A stretch of 64,000 bases of DNA from Atherix ibis (taxonomy: Eukaryota; Arthropoda; Insecta; Diptera; Athericidae). The position numbers and the translations under genes are program-made. The stretch lies in NCBI GenBank assembly GCA_958298945.1, contig OY282610.1, positions 29,772,167 through 29,836,166 of the forward strand, in the 5' to 3' direction. This document shows, in pieces, positions 20,775 to 32,230 of the stretch. How positions within the stretch are numbered: the stretch's first letter is position 1; the number at the start of each line of letters is the position of its first letter. Below the pieces are notes generated by a model that had not been told where the DNA came from, did no database searches, and saw only the letters and a program-made list of their open reading frames with translations.

Positions 20775-22140
20775 AGCAGTGTGAGACGATTTGCCGCAGC
20801 AAAGGTGGGAATATCCTGAACAAATGGGTATATTAAGGCGATGGAAAAGACATTTTGATGAGCTCCTAAGCGGGTTGGTTAAGTACGGAGGCAACACACT
20901 GCGTCAAATGGCTCATCAATTGATGGTCCACGTATGTGACAGTGAATCAATGCTTGATGACTGGCACCTTAGCATTATCTTTCCTATATTCAAAAAGTGG
21001 AGGTTTCACAGAGTGTAGCAATTTTTGAGTTATTATATTTTTGAGTGCCATCTATAAGATATTTTCCACTATCTTACTACAATAGATAGAATACAAGAGA
21101 GGCTTCACTCCAGAGAGCCCAGCAACATATCCGATCTTCCCTCTGCGGCAGTCGATTGAAAAACTGTTGCCAGATGGTCAGCAGATTCATCATCTGTTCA
21201 TTGACTTTAAAGCCACATATGATAGCAATTTTTCTGGGGAGAGTGATCTCCAGAAAAATTGCTAAGAGTGACTAGGTTGACCATGTGTGAGAATAAGAGT
21301 CGAATAACTTTCGGAGCCATTTAACATCCACAATGGTTTTCGGCAAGGAGACGTACTTTTGTGAGTTCGTTTTAACGTGACGCTGAAAAAATGATTCCTG
21401 ACTTAGGGGTAAGCATAAGAGGTACCGTCCTTATTGAATCTACCCAGCTTTTAGAATACGCCGACGACATCGATATTATGTGTCGATCAGAAAGAGTTGT
21501 CGAGATGCCTGTATGCCAATTAGCACTAGTCACATACAGGTAGGAGATAATAGCTTTGGAAGAGTTAAATCATTCTTTTACTTTGGAGTCATGGGGCGCA
21601 GCCGATAACAATATGGTAATAACAATAGGCAACAGAGCCTCCTTCAGTAAGTCTAAATTATTTTGCTAAAAAATTCTGACCAAAACATCGGATCTATTGT
21701 AGTACAGGACATTAGTTTTAATGAATCCTTATATATTCTTCCCTGTTGCAAAAAGGATAGCAACCATTGCGAACTCTTATCGTTTCGAAAAATTTTTGGC
21801 CCTCTTCATAAGGATGGATAATTCCGGAGCCTATTTAACGACGATATACTATAGGCGTTACCGCGATCGTCCTGTTATGGATAAAATTAAGCTCAATAGG
21901 CTCCGGTGGGCTGGTCACTTAATCCGTATGAAGGAGGAAGATTGTGCCCTGAAAATCTATAGTGGCTCGATTTATGGTCGCAGAAGATGAGATATATCTG
22001 CCTCTGGTGGAGTGACAGCGTCACCCAGGACGTTAAAAACATGCTGAGAGTGTCGAACTGTAAGACCACAGCGTCAAGCTGGGGTGTCTCGAGTTCTTCG
22101 ATTCAGCAGGCCCAGACCGGACCCCGGTTGATGATGAAGA
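20775..22140 (+). mobile_element. LINE copy B: ORF2 remnant from finger domain to C-terminus
   Basis: The longest copy of the LINE family also seen at 6.5 and 52.8 kb. In order it contains RRWKRHFDELLSG, LVKYGGNTLRQMAHQLM and LDDWHLSIIFPIFKK (fingers; the stretch that should join the first two is deleted), SPATYPIFPLRQSIEKL, then IHHLFIDFKATYDS (first catalytic Asp, F.D motif), LLRVTRLTMCEN, FRQGDVLL, IRGTVLIESTQLLEYADDID (YADD box with both Asp), and the C-terminal RLRWAGHLIRMKEED and GRRR. The end near 22,140 has shifted frames that give W.D...QDVKNML and QAQT.PRL. Many stops and frameshifts separate the blocks. Between YDS and LLRV about 20 codons are missing and replaced by a hairpin (listed separately). 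The clade is not resolved from motifs alone. Confidence 0.85.
21224..21263. repeat. 17-bp inverted repeat, 6-nt loop, inside the LINE reverse transcriptase
   Basis: Arms at 21,224-21,240 and 21,247-21,263 are reverse complements with one mismatch (AGCAATTTTTCTGGGGA against TCTCCAGAAAAATTGCT). The right arm lies in the normal coding frame that leads to LLRVTRLTM. The left arm sits where about 20 codons of the palm domain should be. Confidence 0.88.
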
Positions 22141-24035
22141 TGATTTTTTCTTTTGTTGTAAAATATTTTTTTTTTTTTTTTTTTTTTTCTATAAGTGCAG
22201 CTCTGAATAAATTTTATTTTTGCTATAATTTATTTTTGCCTATAGTTATATTATCCAGATTATAAAACTATTCACTTTATATTTTGCTTGTGAACTTATG
22301 GAAGTGATTAAATCAATATTGAAATAAAATTTTATATTTTGTTATAAACTATAGAAGGATTAGTGACTATTGAAGCTAATAAAAGCGAAACTATATAGAA
22401 CATTATAAAAATTGTATACATATAATCGAGTACCTGCAATAAACATGGTGGTTTTTTTTTGTATTTATATTAACAAACGTTATTTCTAGCAAAATAGTTA
22501 AACTGGTAATAATAATAGTAAAATTGGACACGCATGGATTTTATTGCAAATACGAGTTAGTGGCCATTCGACTTATTCGAGAAGTTCGAATGTTATTATC
22601 CTTTCACCCTGCCCTAATGACCATCTGTCCTGAATTAAATTATCTTTGCTGATTTTCTAGTTAATACCCAAGACCTGAATTCATATAATCCTGATTGCAT
22701 TTAGACTATTCAAATGTGTGTTCGTGCTCGTATTAAATATGGTCAAGTTAATATATTAACTATTACAATATATAAGAATAGAGCGTACTACCAATTTCAA
22801 CGCCCACCAATCAGTATCCAACACAAATATCATACTTTAAGTTTTATGTTATATAACATAATATTATAATTTTGATTGAAATTATTTGTATTTCTTTAAT
22901 ATCGAATTTAAATATTTAGCAATTATTAAACAGGTATAGCTGGTATCAGCTACACCATCGTGTTCGTATTCATAAAATTAACAACACATCAATTATATGT
23001 TATGCTACTTGAATTCCAACTATAAATTGTATATTTTCATGGTATTGTTATTTTAGTTTTAGTTTTATTACACGCAATACTAATTAACTGAAAGTATTAT
23101 TAACTTACCAATGAACTGATATAAAATTTTATCACGAAAATTAATCTTTTGATTTGATACTATCTGTGTACTATTATGAGTATATTGTACAATTCAAAGG
23201 TCAAACCTTACCTTTTGCTATTATCAAATCTACTAAACACAAGTGCATACATACCTAAATCTACCCATATACAACGATAAAATTTTAATTAATTTTCATA
23301 TTATTTTACAAGGATTTATATGATTAAATTAGTTTTTAATTTACTAATTAAATTTTTTAATATACTTTACCAAATAATATTATACGAGCATAGTTATTGT
23401 CCTTTGATATATATGTGCGTCTGTTTGTATTTATACACTTACATATATATAAATATGACCAGACACATTATTCAATATTAAAAAATAAAATACGAAGACA
23501 CTTAACTTCTAATGGTAGATAAAATTCTAAAATAAGAAATATTCTTCTTATAAGATGTTAAATATCATTTCAAAATTTATCTAATCAAATTATTTATATA
23601 ATTTTACTCTTTTACGTAATAATTTTTTTTTTGATGAAATTTTCTTTTTTTTTAATTAAAAATTATTATACACGATTGCTAACATTAAAAAAGTAATTGA
23701 ATATCCAATTTATACTCTTGTAAGTAAAATTATATTAAAAATATTTTTCATTTTAATTTTGATAATATTTTTAGTGAATTATAATATATTGATTAAATTT
23801 TGATAATTTATAAAAAAATACAGTTTTTTCAAATTACGAGTATTACCAGATGTTCATTTTTAAATGTTTTAAAGTTTAAAAATTATTTAAATATGATTTT
23901 TTTGCAAAATTTTATAAAAATTTGTCAAACAGCACCATTAACCAAATCTCGCAATTATGCGTTATGCAGGCTTTTTTGCGCAATAAAGCTAACATTTTTT
24001 AAATTGTTGTGGATTTTAGCACCGTTTCTTTAAAA
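22141..24035. other. AT-rich DNA without recognised genes
   Basis: Poly-T at 22,168-22,188 lies just beyond the LINE and is in the wrong sense to be a simple poly-A tail of the plus-strand insertion. No other supported feature. The 77-codon frame at 23,800-24,033 overlaps the tail of the next remnant and has no support. Confidence 0.55.
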
Positions 24036-24039
24036 CCAC

Positions 24040-24240
24040 ATTTTTTTCAGGTCCAAAAAAATCAGTTATCATAAGGCCATAATGCTCAGAATTGACGGTA
24101 GCCATCCATTCTGTTCCATTTTCAAAGAAATAGGAGCCAGTTGTAGTTTCTTAGAGCCCCATATATTATTATTATATGTACTGATGTATCCATCAAGCAA
24201 GAAATGAGCTTCGTCACTGAAAAAATTCTCCTTTTAAATT
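24040..24240 (-). pseudogene. DD41D-type transposase scrap (first catalytic Asp region)
   Basis: The minus strand from 24,228 reads ENFFSDEAHFLLDGYIST, matching the (K)IIFSDEAHFHL.GYVN motif with the first catalytic Asp of the DD41D transposases. It is followed by NNIWGSKK (for C.IWG.ENP), then in a second frame TGSYFFENGTEWMATVNSEH and YGLMITDFFGPE (for GP.FFENE.G..VTVN..RY..MI.DF..PE). One frameshift separates the blocks and a short deletion removes the H..P.H....TVWCG segment. No helix-turn-helix or terminal repeats were found. Confidence 0.65.
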
Positions 24241-25549
24241 GTGAACTTTCGTAAAAATTTTGATTTTTACACAATAAACCTTATTGAAATATAAAAATAG
24301 CAGACTTAATTTTAATTATTATATTTTAGCGGACTTAATTTTAATTGTACTATTAAATGGATAGTTTAAGAAAAAAAAATAGCATACAATTCTTAATACT
24401 TAGATAAGAAGTAATTATTTATATATTTTCATATGAAAATTGATAGAAAAATTTACATTTAAATATAAAATAAAAATAATGTTAATAAAAATTATTTAAA
24501 AAAAAATTTTAATATTTTTGAAAGCCTTTTCTAAATTTTAATATTTTTGAAAAAATTTTCTAAGCAAAAAAAAAATTAAAATAAGGACATTTTGAAGATA
24601 AGAATATTAAAGTTGCTATAAAATATTTTCACTGAATTATAATAATAGCATTTAAAATATTAGGAAAATTATAACATTTTCTTTACAATAATTTTTTGTT
24701 GTTGTAATTTGCATAACTCTGATTAACTGAAACTGGGGTGTAGCTGCGTCTGGTATATATGTAGTTGTCTTGAGTTTGAATTTAGCCATTTATTACTGTA
24801 TGGATAAAAATTTAAATTTTAGCACAAATAATACTAAAAATAACTTTTAAAAAAAGTTCTCAACTTTTATTAATAACTTCAAAAAAATATAAAATATTAA
24901 AAAAAGCCTAATTGTAAATAAAAAATGTTAGCATTCTTTTTGTTATGAGTGCTATTATTTAATTAAAAAGATTAATTCATATTTTTAAAAATATTTTTTA
25001 ATGGTAAAAATAATTTGTGATTATTTGGTGTTAAAAAAATTAAAAGAAAATTCATAAAAAAATAAATTTTTATAAAGAATAGTAATATGTCCTATTTAAA
25101 TTATATTCAAATACTTGAATATCTTTACGCATATATATACTATTGAATTGTAATAAAAGGAAATTGTATTTAATGTATTTGCATAGAATTATAGATGTTA
25201 TTGCGGATATGGTCATAGATAAACTGAAAATTTACATATTTGCTTGCATTACAATGTAAATTTGTGCACTTCCGCAAAACTTCAGTCATTCATTAATCAC
25301 AAACTATACTCCATCTTCCGCTGTTTTTCTCTCTCCTATTTTCCACATTTTCCTCATCTTGCACACATTTTCTTTGTCATCCAACTAAAAGTTCCCCATC
25401 GAGAGTATAGTGTATCGAAATACACGCATACAAACTACCACAAATTTAAGTATCCAATATGGGATTAAAATTCGTTCTAGGTATAGGCTATATTGAGAAG
25501 AAATAAAATAAATATAAAATTATAAAAAAAAATAATACTTACACATCTA

Positions 25550-25582
<33 letters not shown>
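25550..25582. repeat. (AAT)11 microsatellite
   Basis: Eleven perfect AAT units, directly readable. Confidence 0.97.
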
Positions 25583-25583
<1 letters not shown>

Positions 25584-26428
25584 CTTATAATAATGATTCA
25601 TGCAACAAAAAAAATATAAAATTTATAATTTATAGAAACAGATTCGCCAACCATTAAAATAATAATTGTTGCCTTTAAGCTTAGTCTTTTCTATTCTTGA
25701 TAGCTGATTGAAACAACCATAAATAAAAAGCTACATAATTGCACTAAAATAAAATAAATTAAAAGCACAATGGCTAAACAAAAAAGAAAAACACAATAAT
25801 AAAGTTTAGTGAATGGGAGGAAATATTTGTGCTTTTGTATATATATAATATAAAAAAAAAAAAAAAAAAAAAATATAGAAAAAGTGAGAAAAAAATGGAA
25901 GAAAATTAATAAAAATGGGAAAAAATGCAAAAACCATCATAAAAAGTGAAAGAATAAAAACAAAACGAAACAAAACAAAACTTATTCAGAAATTATCGAA
26001 AGCTTCAATGGAAAAGGAATTTTTCTTTTATTCGTTTTTTTTTATTGTTGTTGTTATTTTTGTCTTCATTCCAAAGCTTCTTAGACACAGAAGAAACGTT
26101 TAGTTTTTAAATATATTCCACTTAAATTGTACTTTATTTGAAGAGAGTACTTATGCCTTTCTTTCTATCTTTATATCTCACGGTCCTTCTTCCCCAGTCT
26201 TCATTGATCCCCGGTTTTGTCATTTTCCTTTCTTCTATCCTATTTAGAAATTCTATTATTTGCATGAATATAAACTTTAATATGTACATATGTATATCTG
26301 TACGTATAAATGTAAATAGATACATTAAGGATGATAAAAAAAAATCGTTTTAAATTCGAATCGCATTTGTCTTTTTTGTGCTTCTTTTCCTTTTGATTTT
26401 CTATTATATTTCATATCCTTTAAATTTG

Positions 26429-26458
26429 TCTTCTTCTTCTTCTTCTTCTTCTTCTTCT
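26429..26458. repeat. (TTC)10 microsatellite
   Basis: Ten perfect TTC/TCT units. They make a poly-Ser run in one frame, which has no other coding support. Confidence 0.97.
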
Positions 26459-27646
26459 GCATCCATCTTGTTATGGATCTTCTTATCCTATTTTCTGATA
26501 CTATATATTTTGTTTACCTCCCTTATCAATTTGTTCTTTTTTTTTGAAGTTTTACATAGCATAAATAAGGTAGATTGATCATTCTACACATGCATATATT
26601 TAACGTAGATCTTATTCGATATCAATAAGGATAAGCATATTAAGAAAAAATCATCCCCTAGCGATTCGAGAAATCCCTAACTCTGGCTTTCATCATCACA
26701 ATTTAAACCACCCCTATCCGTCCCCTCGCAACCCACCAATCAAAACAGAAGAAAAAAACTGTATAAAAAAAATAAAAGAAATAATATAATAAATTTGTAT
26801 TAATTTAATGTTATAACATTAATGGTGGACTCAACAGCTCTAATGCAATACTATAGCTAAATTCTACTGATACCAATGATAATATATGAGATATTCTACC
26901 AACAACAACAAAACAGCAATACAAAAAAAAAACTTTAAAAAAAAACCAAATAAATAAATAAACCTACTATATACTTGTATAAAAGGATAATAGGAGGTGT
27001 TAGGGAAATAATTTATTCAGTTTATTTTGAATTTATTTGTTCCAAATAAAATTTATTTTAATGTTGTTTTTTTTATTTTTTTATTAAGTATACCATTTTA
27101 TATATCCTTTTCTTTTTATTTCTGTTCCGTTTGTGTTTGTTCATTTGTTTGTCATTGTTATTTGTTTTTATTTATTAATTTATTTACTATTGAAATTGAT
27201 ATTTATTTATATAAATACATACGCAATTTTTTCTGGTTGTTGTATTGGTAAGATTTTTATAAAATTTTAAATCCTCTTAAGGAGAATTTTTTAAATAACC
27301 TCATGATATATTTTTGTGAATTTTTTCTTTATATCAATTGCGTTGAATTTAAATTTATGCAAGGGAAAAGAGGGGTTGTGGGGACTAAGTGGAAAATGGA
27401 TTACAGAAGATATATATATAAAATAATAAAAAAAAAAATAAAAAGTTAAGTAAAAATTTGATAGTTTTAAGAAGAATTAAAAATGTGTTAACGAAAAACG
27501 CAAAGTTTAAGTTTTAAAATTTTATAAAAGCTTTTTCAATAAAAAAAATTTGAAAAAAAAACTGAATAAAAAATTATACAAATCTTGTTCAAAATTATTC
27601 TTTTGAAAGATTTATCTTATTTTTCGTTGGTATGGCAGAGTTTTTT

Positions 27647-27679
27647 GGGTTGGGGGGAGGGGGTGAAGGGGGGAGGAGG
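27647..27679 (+). other. G-quadruplex-forming motif
   Basis: Four G runs of 3, 6, 5 and 6 bases (27,647-27,649, 27,652-27,657, 27,659-27,663 and 27,668-27,673), separated by loops TT, A and TGAA, followed by two GG pairs. This satisfies the classical four-run rule with very short loops, in a window that is otherwise extremely G-poor. It lies about 65 bases upstream of the jockey ORF2 remnant, on the same strand. Confidence 0.85.
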
Positions 27680-27744
27680 TTAGTCAATGAAAAACATTAA
27701 ATTTAATAATATATAATATATATTTTTTTGTATTTAAGTTCAGT

Positions 27745-28830
27745 TAACCTGTTAATTCTTCTTAGTCCTATAAGACCTATCAGTCTCGTACCAATTCTTG
27801 ATAAGATTTTTGAAAAATTTCTATTAAAATTCAGTCTTAGTTAATGAACAAAATATTCCTCATCACCAATTTGGCTTTCGAACTGAATACTCCACTATCC
27901 AGTAATGTTATCGCCTTATTGATCACATTGCATCCTGTCTTGAGAGGAAAGAGTATGGCCTAGGAGTATTTTTAGATATTTCCCAAGCTTTTGATCGTGT
28001 GTGGCATTCTGGACTCATTTGGAAACTCAAGAGCGTTCTTCCTTCAACATACTACCTTATCATAAATTCATATCTCTTCAAACATCATCTTGAAGTTGCA
28101 ATTTCCGAATCCTCGGAAATGTATCCTATTCTAGCCGTAGTCCCATAAGGCATTATCCTTGGTCCCATTTTATATAATATTTAAAAGCAGACAATATGGC
28201 CACACATGCTACTCATACAAATCCTGATATAGCTTCCAAGAAATTAAAATCCCTTATACACAACCATCAATCCTGGTTTAAGAGATGGTGAGTGAGGGTA
28301 AATGAACAGAAGAGTGCTCACATTACTTTCACACTTTGTCAAGGAAAACCTACCCCTTTATATCTTAATAGCAACATAATTCCACAATATGATAAAGTAC
28401 GTTATTTGGGACTTTAACTGGACAAGAGATTAACATAGAACACACATACTAGACTAAAAAAAGTTGAAGCCACTAGACGTTATCGACAATTTCTTAGACT
28501 ACTACACATATGCTTGAAACTAACAATTATAAAACCTATTTGGACTTATGAAATTGAAATTTGTGGTTCAACGAAACGTTCCAATTCCTATCGCGGCCAG
28601 TCCTTACAATCCAAGATCCTCCGTAGAATTATTGATGCCCCCTTTTATGTCCGTAACAACGTAATACATGGTGATCTAAATATTCCCTTTGTTTAGGATC
28701 TATGCATTTCCCGCTATCAAAAATTTCACTTCCGTTGATCCTATCATCATTTGGAAACACTTATCGGAGACTTAAGAGACAATGGCCTAGAGATTTTCTA
28801 GAGGACTCTAACTTCCATTAGTTGTATTCA
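27745..28830 (+). pseudogene. jockey-clade LINE ORF2 pseudogene (reverse transcriptase to C-terminus)
   Basis: Sense-strand reading gives, through several frame changes, SYRPISLVPILDKIFEKF, HHQFGFRTEYSTIQ, YGLGVFLDISQAFDRVWH (first catalytic Asp), LIWKLKSVLPSTYYLIINSY, MYPILAVVP-stop-GIILGPILYNI (the PQGSILGP block), then ADNMATHATHTNPDIASKKL where YADDTA is expected, WFKRW, VRVNEQKSAHITFTL, VRYLGL, LTIIKPIWTYEIEICGSTKR, QSLQSKILRRIIDAPFYVRN and HGDLNIPFV. This order is that of jockey ORF2. The catalytic YADD has become KADN next to a frameshift, so it could not polymerise. ORF1, the endonuclease and the N-terminal fingers are missing, consistent with 5' truncation at about 27,745. Confidence 0.88.
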
Positions 28831-29019
28831 GTGCAATACAATATTTTTTTCTAATTTATGAGAGAAAATTAATAAAAATTTATGTAAATATTACTAGGTT
28901 TTATCAGATGGACAGAGACTAGCCTTACTGACTAACTAAAAGTTAGTCTTCCTTAGGCATGCAGTAGAAGTTTCAAACCTCGTCACGTGACCTATTTAGA
29001 GCGTGATAAATGAAGTTGT

Positions 29020-29634
29020 ATTTTTTTAGTGCGTTATGAAAAATGGAACAATTATAATTGGAGTGATGAGTTTTGTAAATCTGAAAGCTTAACTTACGGA
29101 AAGTTGCAACACGTCTGCAGGACACATTTCTAGTCATAACCATGAGTTTTTAGATGGCATTAAATAGATTTGGGGGGTCGTAAAACAGTGTAATGTGAAC
29201 CTCACGCAGAGAGGTCTTTGACATCGACAACTGATTGTAAGGTCAGACTATCGAGTAACTGAAAAGCTAATGAGGTTTTTATAAAGAAGTCCTTGAAAGG
29301 GTTAGAAAAAGAAGTCCTTGAAAGAGTTAGTTTTTGTATCAAATCGGATATTGTTTTCAATTGAAAGCTCTACCATGACAACGATCCCTGTCACTTGACC
29401 ATCTCTATCAAGAAGTTTTCATTGGGAAACGGATATCCTGCGGTCAACCAAACCCTCCCCCCTCCCCTTAGTAACTTATTTTTTTTCCCGCAGGTAATAA
29501 AAAATCATGAAAGGGCATTATATAAAATTCAAAAGAGTGAATGCAAGGAATTGATGCCGATAATAGGCGACGGTGATAATCTTCCACCGTTGGTCTATTG
29601 TATTTGCCTACGAATAGCTAAAGATATTAAATGA
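29020..29634 (+). pseudogene. internally deleted mariner-type transposase remnant
   Basis: At 29,023-29,120 the sequence reads FLVRYEKWNNYN and FCKSESLTYGKLQHV, similar to the N-terminal remnant at 42.8 kb (FLVRYEK, ESINLTYEKLKGV) and compatible with a mariner FC.K...SA.ET...L start. After unreadable sequence, 29,280-29,470 gives KEVLERVSFCIKSDIVFN, a stop for Trp, KLYHDNDPCHLTISIKKF and LGNGYPAVNQTLPPPLS, matching KEVLERL...RP....W.LHHDNAPCHTS....FL..NGI.VV.QPPYSPDL. The second catalytic Asp is present; the third block is damaged. The frame then stays open (NLFFFPQ for DFFLFPK, IQKSECKEL, IIGDGDNL) to a stop at 29,632-29,634. A 25-base tandem duplication at 29,283-29,330 repeats GAAGTCCTTGAAAG. 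The first Asp region is deleted. Confidence 0.6.
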
Positions 29635-29639
29635 TATTT

Positions 29640-30130
29640 GATCAGTAGATGCGACAAGTTTGGAATTTCAGTGAGATCAGGATAGCGGAGAGTCTCTCCT
29701 GCCAGTTGATCAGCTCCACCAGAATGACGTGGAATTTAAAGCAGCTCAACACCTCGGTTATTAAGCAGGTTATGTCGAATGCTTTTGAGAACCAAGTCAA
29801 CTGGGAGCTATAAATAGCCTTCAAACCTGAGAGCCTATCGCTAAAAATTATTGTGTTCGATGACATTAATTACAGCTTTAGTTGCCGTCCTAATTGCTCA
29901 TACACTTGATATCACAATGCCCATCCTCATCAAGCTAAATGATATTAAAAGATACTGTGTGATCATCGACAGCAGCGTCCATGAATAGAATTGTGAAATC
30001 ACCCGATCTATCTAGCAATTCAAGAAAAAGGTAACAATCTACTTATTACCTTACACACCTTCAATACTGCTCTCAACTACGGTTTCCAAATCAGGTTAAG
30101 AAATAAAATGAAGGAGTGCATGAATCCCTT
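29640..30130. other. less AT-rich segment, unidentified
   Basis: Base composition is close to that of the decayed elements rather than the surrounding AT-rich DNA. A 74-codon open frame lies on the minus strand (29,866-29,642) and a comparable one on the plus strand (29,690-29,820), but neither resembles a protein that I know. It directly follows the mariner remnant and may be another old insertion. Confidence 0.35.
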
Positions 30131-31847
30131 TTCTATACTCAGGAATCATTAGGAAAATGGAGAATGAATTTCGTTTGATGATAGAGGATAGAATATATTT
30201 TAAAAGATTACGAAAAGGATCATTTGGAAAGCAAAAGTTCTTATAAATAAGATTTATACAGGATTTATAGAGATAATATATAAGAGGTTATTGACATGTT
30301 TTGATTAGGATTAAGGCCACCGTGGAAGTCAGATATACTTTTATTGGGTAGAATTTTTTTAAAAGATAATTTTATAAATACAATATATATGTCTCTGTCC
30401 TAGGGAACTAGTTTCTAGTAAACTAGGGAATATTATTTATATATAAAAATAGATTAAAATTGTTGAAAAATAAAAATCAGTGTCATCACATTTCTGCTAC
30501 ACCTCGTAAATGGGTGAACATGATTTATGGCAGAGAGTAAATGTTACGGGGACACATTTTCTTTCGTTCACGTTTTTAATCTGTTTGATAAATTAGTTCT
30601 GGTGGATTTGTACTTGGATTTCTTAGAATTTCGGCATTATTCCATCTCATTACTTTTCTGCCATACCGCGTAATATAGTAGACATTTGAAGAAATACTTT
30701 TTAACAAATTTTTAATCAATACCACCGATACAAACTTAAAATTTTAATAATAATATTAACAAAGTAAATTAATATTTACATTTTATTGAAAGTTTTACCA
30801 TAAAATTTTCTGAAATTTTATTGTATTTTCATCAGTATTTTATATTTACGAGCTTTTAAATATAAAAAAAAATCAATTTTTTGGATTTTTGATTTTTTTG
30901 TTAATAAAATAAGTCGAGTAATATTGTATCGAAAAAATTGAAAACTTAGTGAAATTGATTGACATGCGGTAATTTTTTAATACCTTTCATATGTCATAAC
31001 CGTACATGTGAAGTTTTGATATTTTATGATAGAAGGGATGGATATTGTAATATTTACTTTTTTTACTCATTTCCGTATTATTATAAATATGCTGTAATAG
31101 AAGTTATTGATAGGTAAGGGTTAGTAGTGAATTCTTCTTCATCGATACAAAAGAATGATACTAAATGGTTGGATTTTCAAAACTTTTATGGAAATTTTCT
31201 ATACCACAAAAAATTTATCGTGAACAGAGCCTTTTTTTTCTAATGGTTATTTTGATATTATTTTAAAGAAGGCAAAAGAAAATTTGGGAAAATATTTTGA
31301 AAAAGTATTTTTTTTCTCAAATGATTTAGTTTTAAGCAATAATTATGCAAATACCAAAAGGATATAATCCACTGAAAGAACCAAAAAAAAAAAACAATAA
31401 TAATAATAAATAAAGTTAAACTAAATAAAATACGAAAAATGAAATTGTAAGAAAATACGTATCTTCATCAATACATGAGACGCATTGGAGAGGCTCGTTT
31501 TTCCATCAATGTACTCACATTTTATGGTTCTTGTCGTTTATGGTCCCCAAACACAATCTTCTCTCAGAGCAATCTTTTGATAGGTGTCTGAGTTGAATTA
31601 GGTTCATTCATTTTTTCCGACAAATATAGTATTCTGGGGTACATATTTTATCGTAAAAGGAAAAATTGAGTGCCAAAGTGTGATTGTCTTTGTAGGAATT
31701 TCTTGTTTTTGTTGCCAATAAATCCTCATGTACAATTGCCCCATGTTATGATGGTGAAACAAGGAGAATAATAATTTTTTCATCCAATATGCCGGAAAGA
31801 TGTTGCAAACATTTTTTTAACACTCAAACGGAATAGTTTTTCGGGGA
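30131..31847. other. AT-rich DNA without recognised genes
   Basis: No supported coding sequence, RNA gene or repeat apart from short A and T runs and AAT-rich stretches near 31,400. Confidence 0.55.
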
Positions 31848-32205
31848 AAAGTTTCTTTTTTTTTTGGGTTTGTCAATTATTATGAATTCACTTTTATTTA
31901 TTTTTAAGATATTTAAAAAAATATTTGTGATTAATTAAAAACATTTAAAAACGTTTGTGCTTTATTTTTTGAAGAATTTTTTAAAATTTTTCATATAATT
32001 TTAGGGATATCTGTTGTTTTTTTTTAAAAGTTTCTTTTTTTTTTGGGTTTGTCAATTATTATGAATTCACTTTTATTTATTTTTAAGATATTTAAAAAAA
32101 TATTTGTGATTAATTAAAAACATTTAAAAACGTTTGTGCTTTATTTTTTGAAGAATTTTTTAAAATTTTTCATATAATTTTAGGGATATCTGTTGTTTTT
32201 TTTTA
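31848..32205. repeat. tandem duplication, 179-bp unit, two near-identical copies
   Basis: The segment beginning GTTTC plus a T run and GGGTTTGTCAATTATTATG at 31,851 recurs at 32,030, a period of 179 bases. By eye the two copies are the same over their whole length, including the length of the T runs and the shared string GGGATATCTGTTG at the ends. The duplication lies directly upstream of the minisatellite. Identity this high means it is recent, or an assembly artefact. Confidence 0.9.
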
Positions 32206-32230
32206 ACTGGAAGAAAACACCTATATCATA

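Larger units (their letters stand above)
24241..27640. other. AT-rich DNA without recognised genes, with simple repeats
   Basis: Includes an approximately 29-bp duplication at 24,505-24,562 (TTTTAATATTTTTGAAA twice), poly-A at 25,851-25,873 and the microsatellites listed separately. Open frames in this tract are homopolymer-like (Phe, Ser or Lys runs). No host exon was recognised. Confidence 0.6.

Noticed and set aside
26378..26578. Poly-Ser open frame
   Set aside because: Caused by the TTC microsatellite.
29471..29634. Possible host exon: a pyrimidine tract and CAG followed by a 47-codon open frame
   Set aside because: The upstream frame matches a mariner transposase around HDN..CH, and the open frame continues it (FFFPQ in the place of DFFLFPK), so the splice-site look is accidental.
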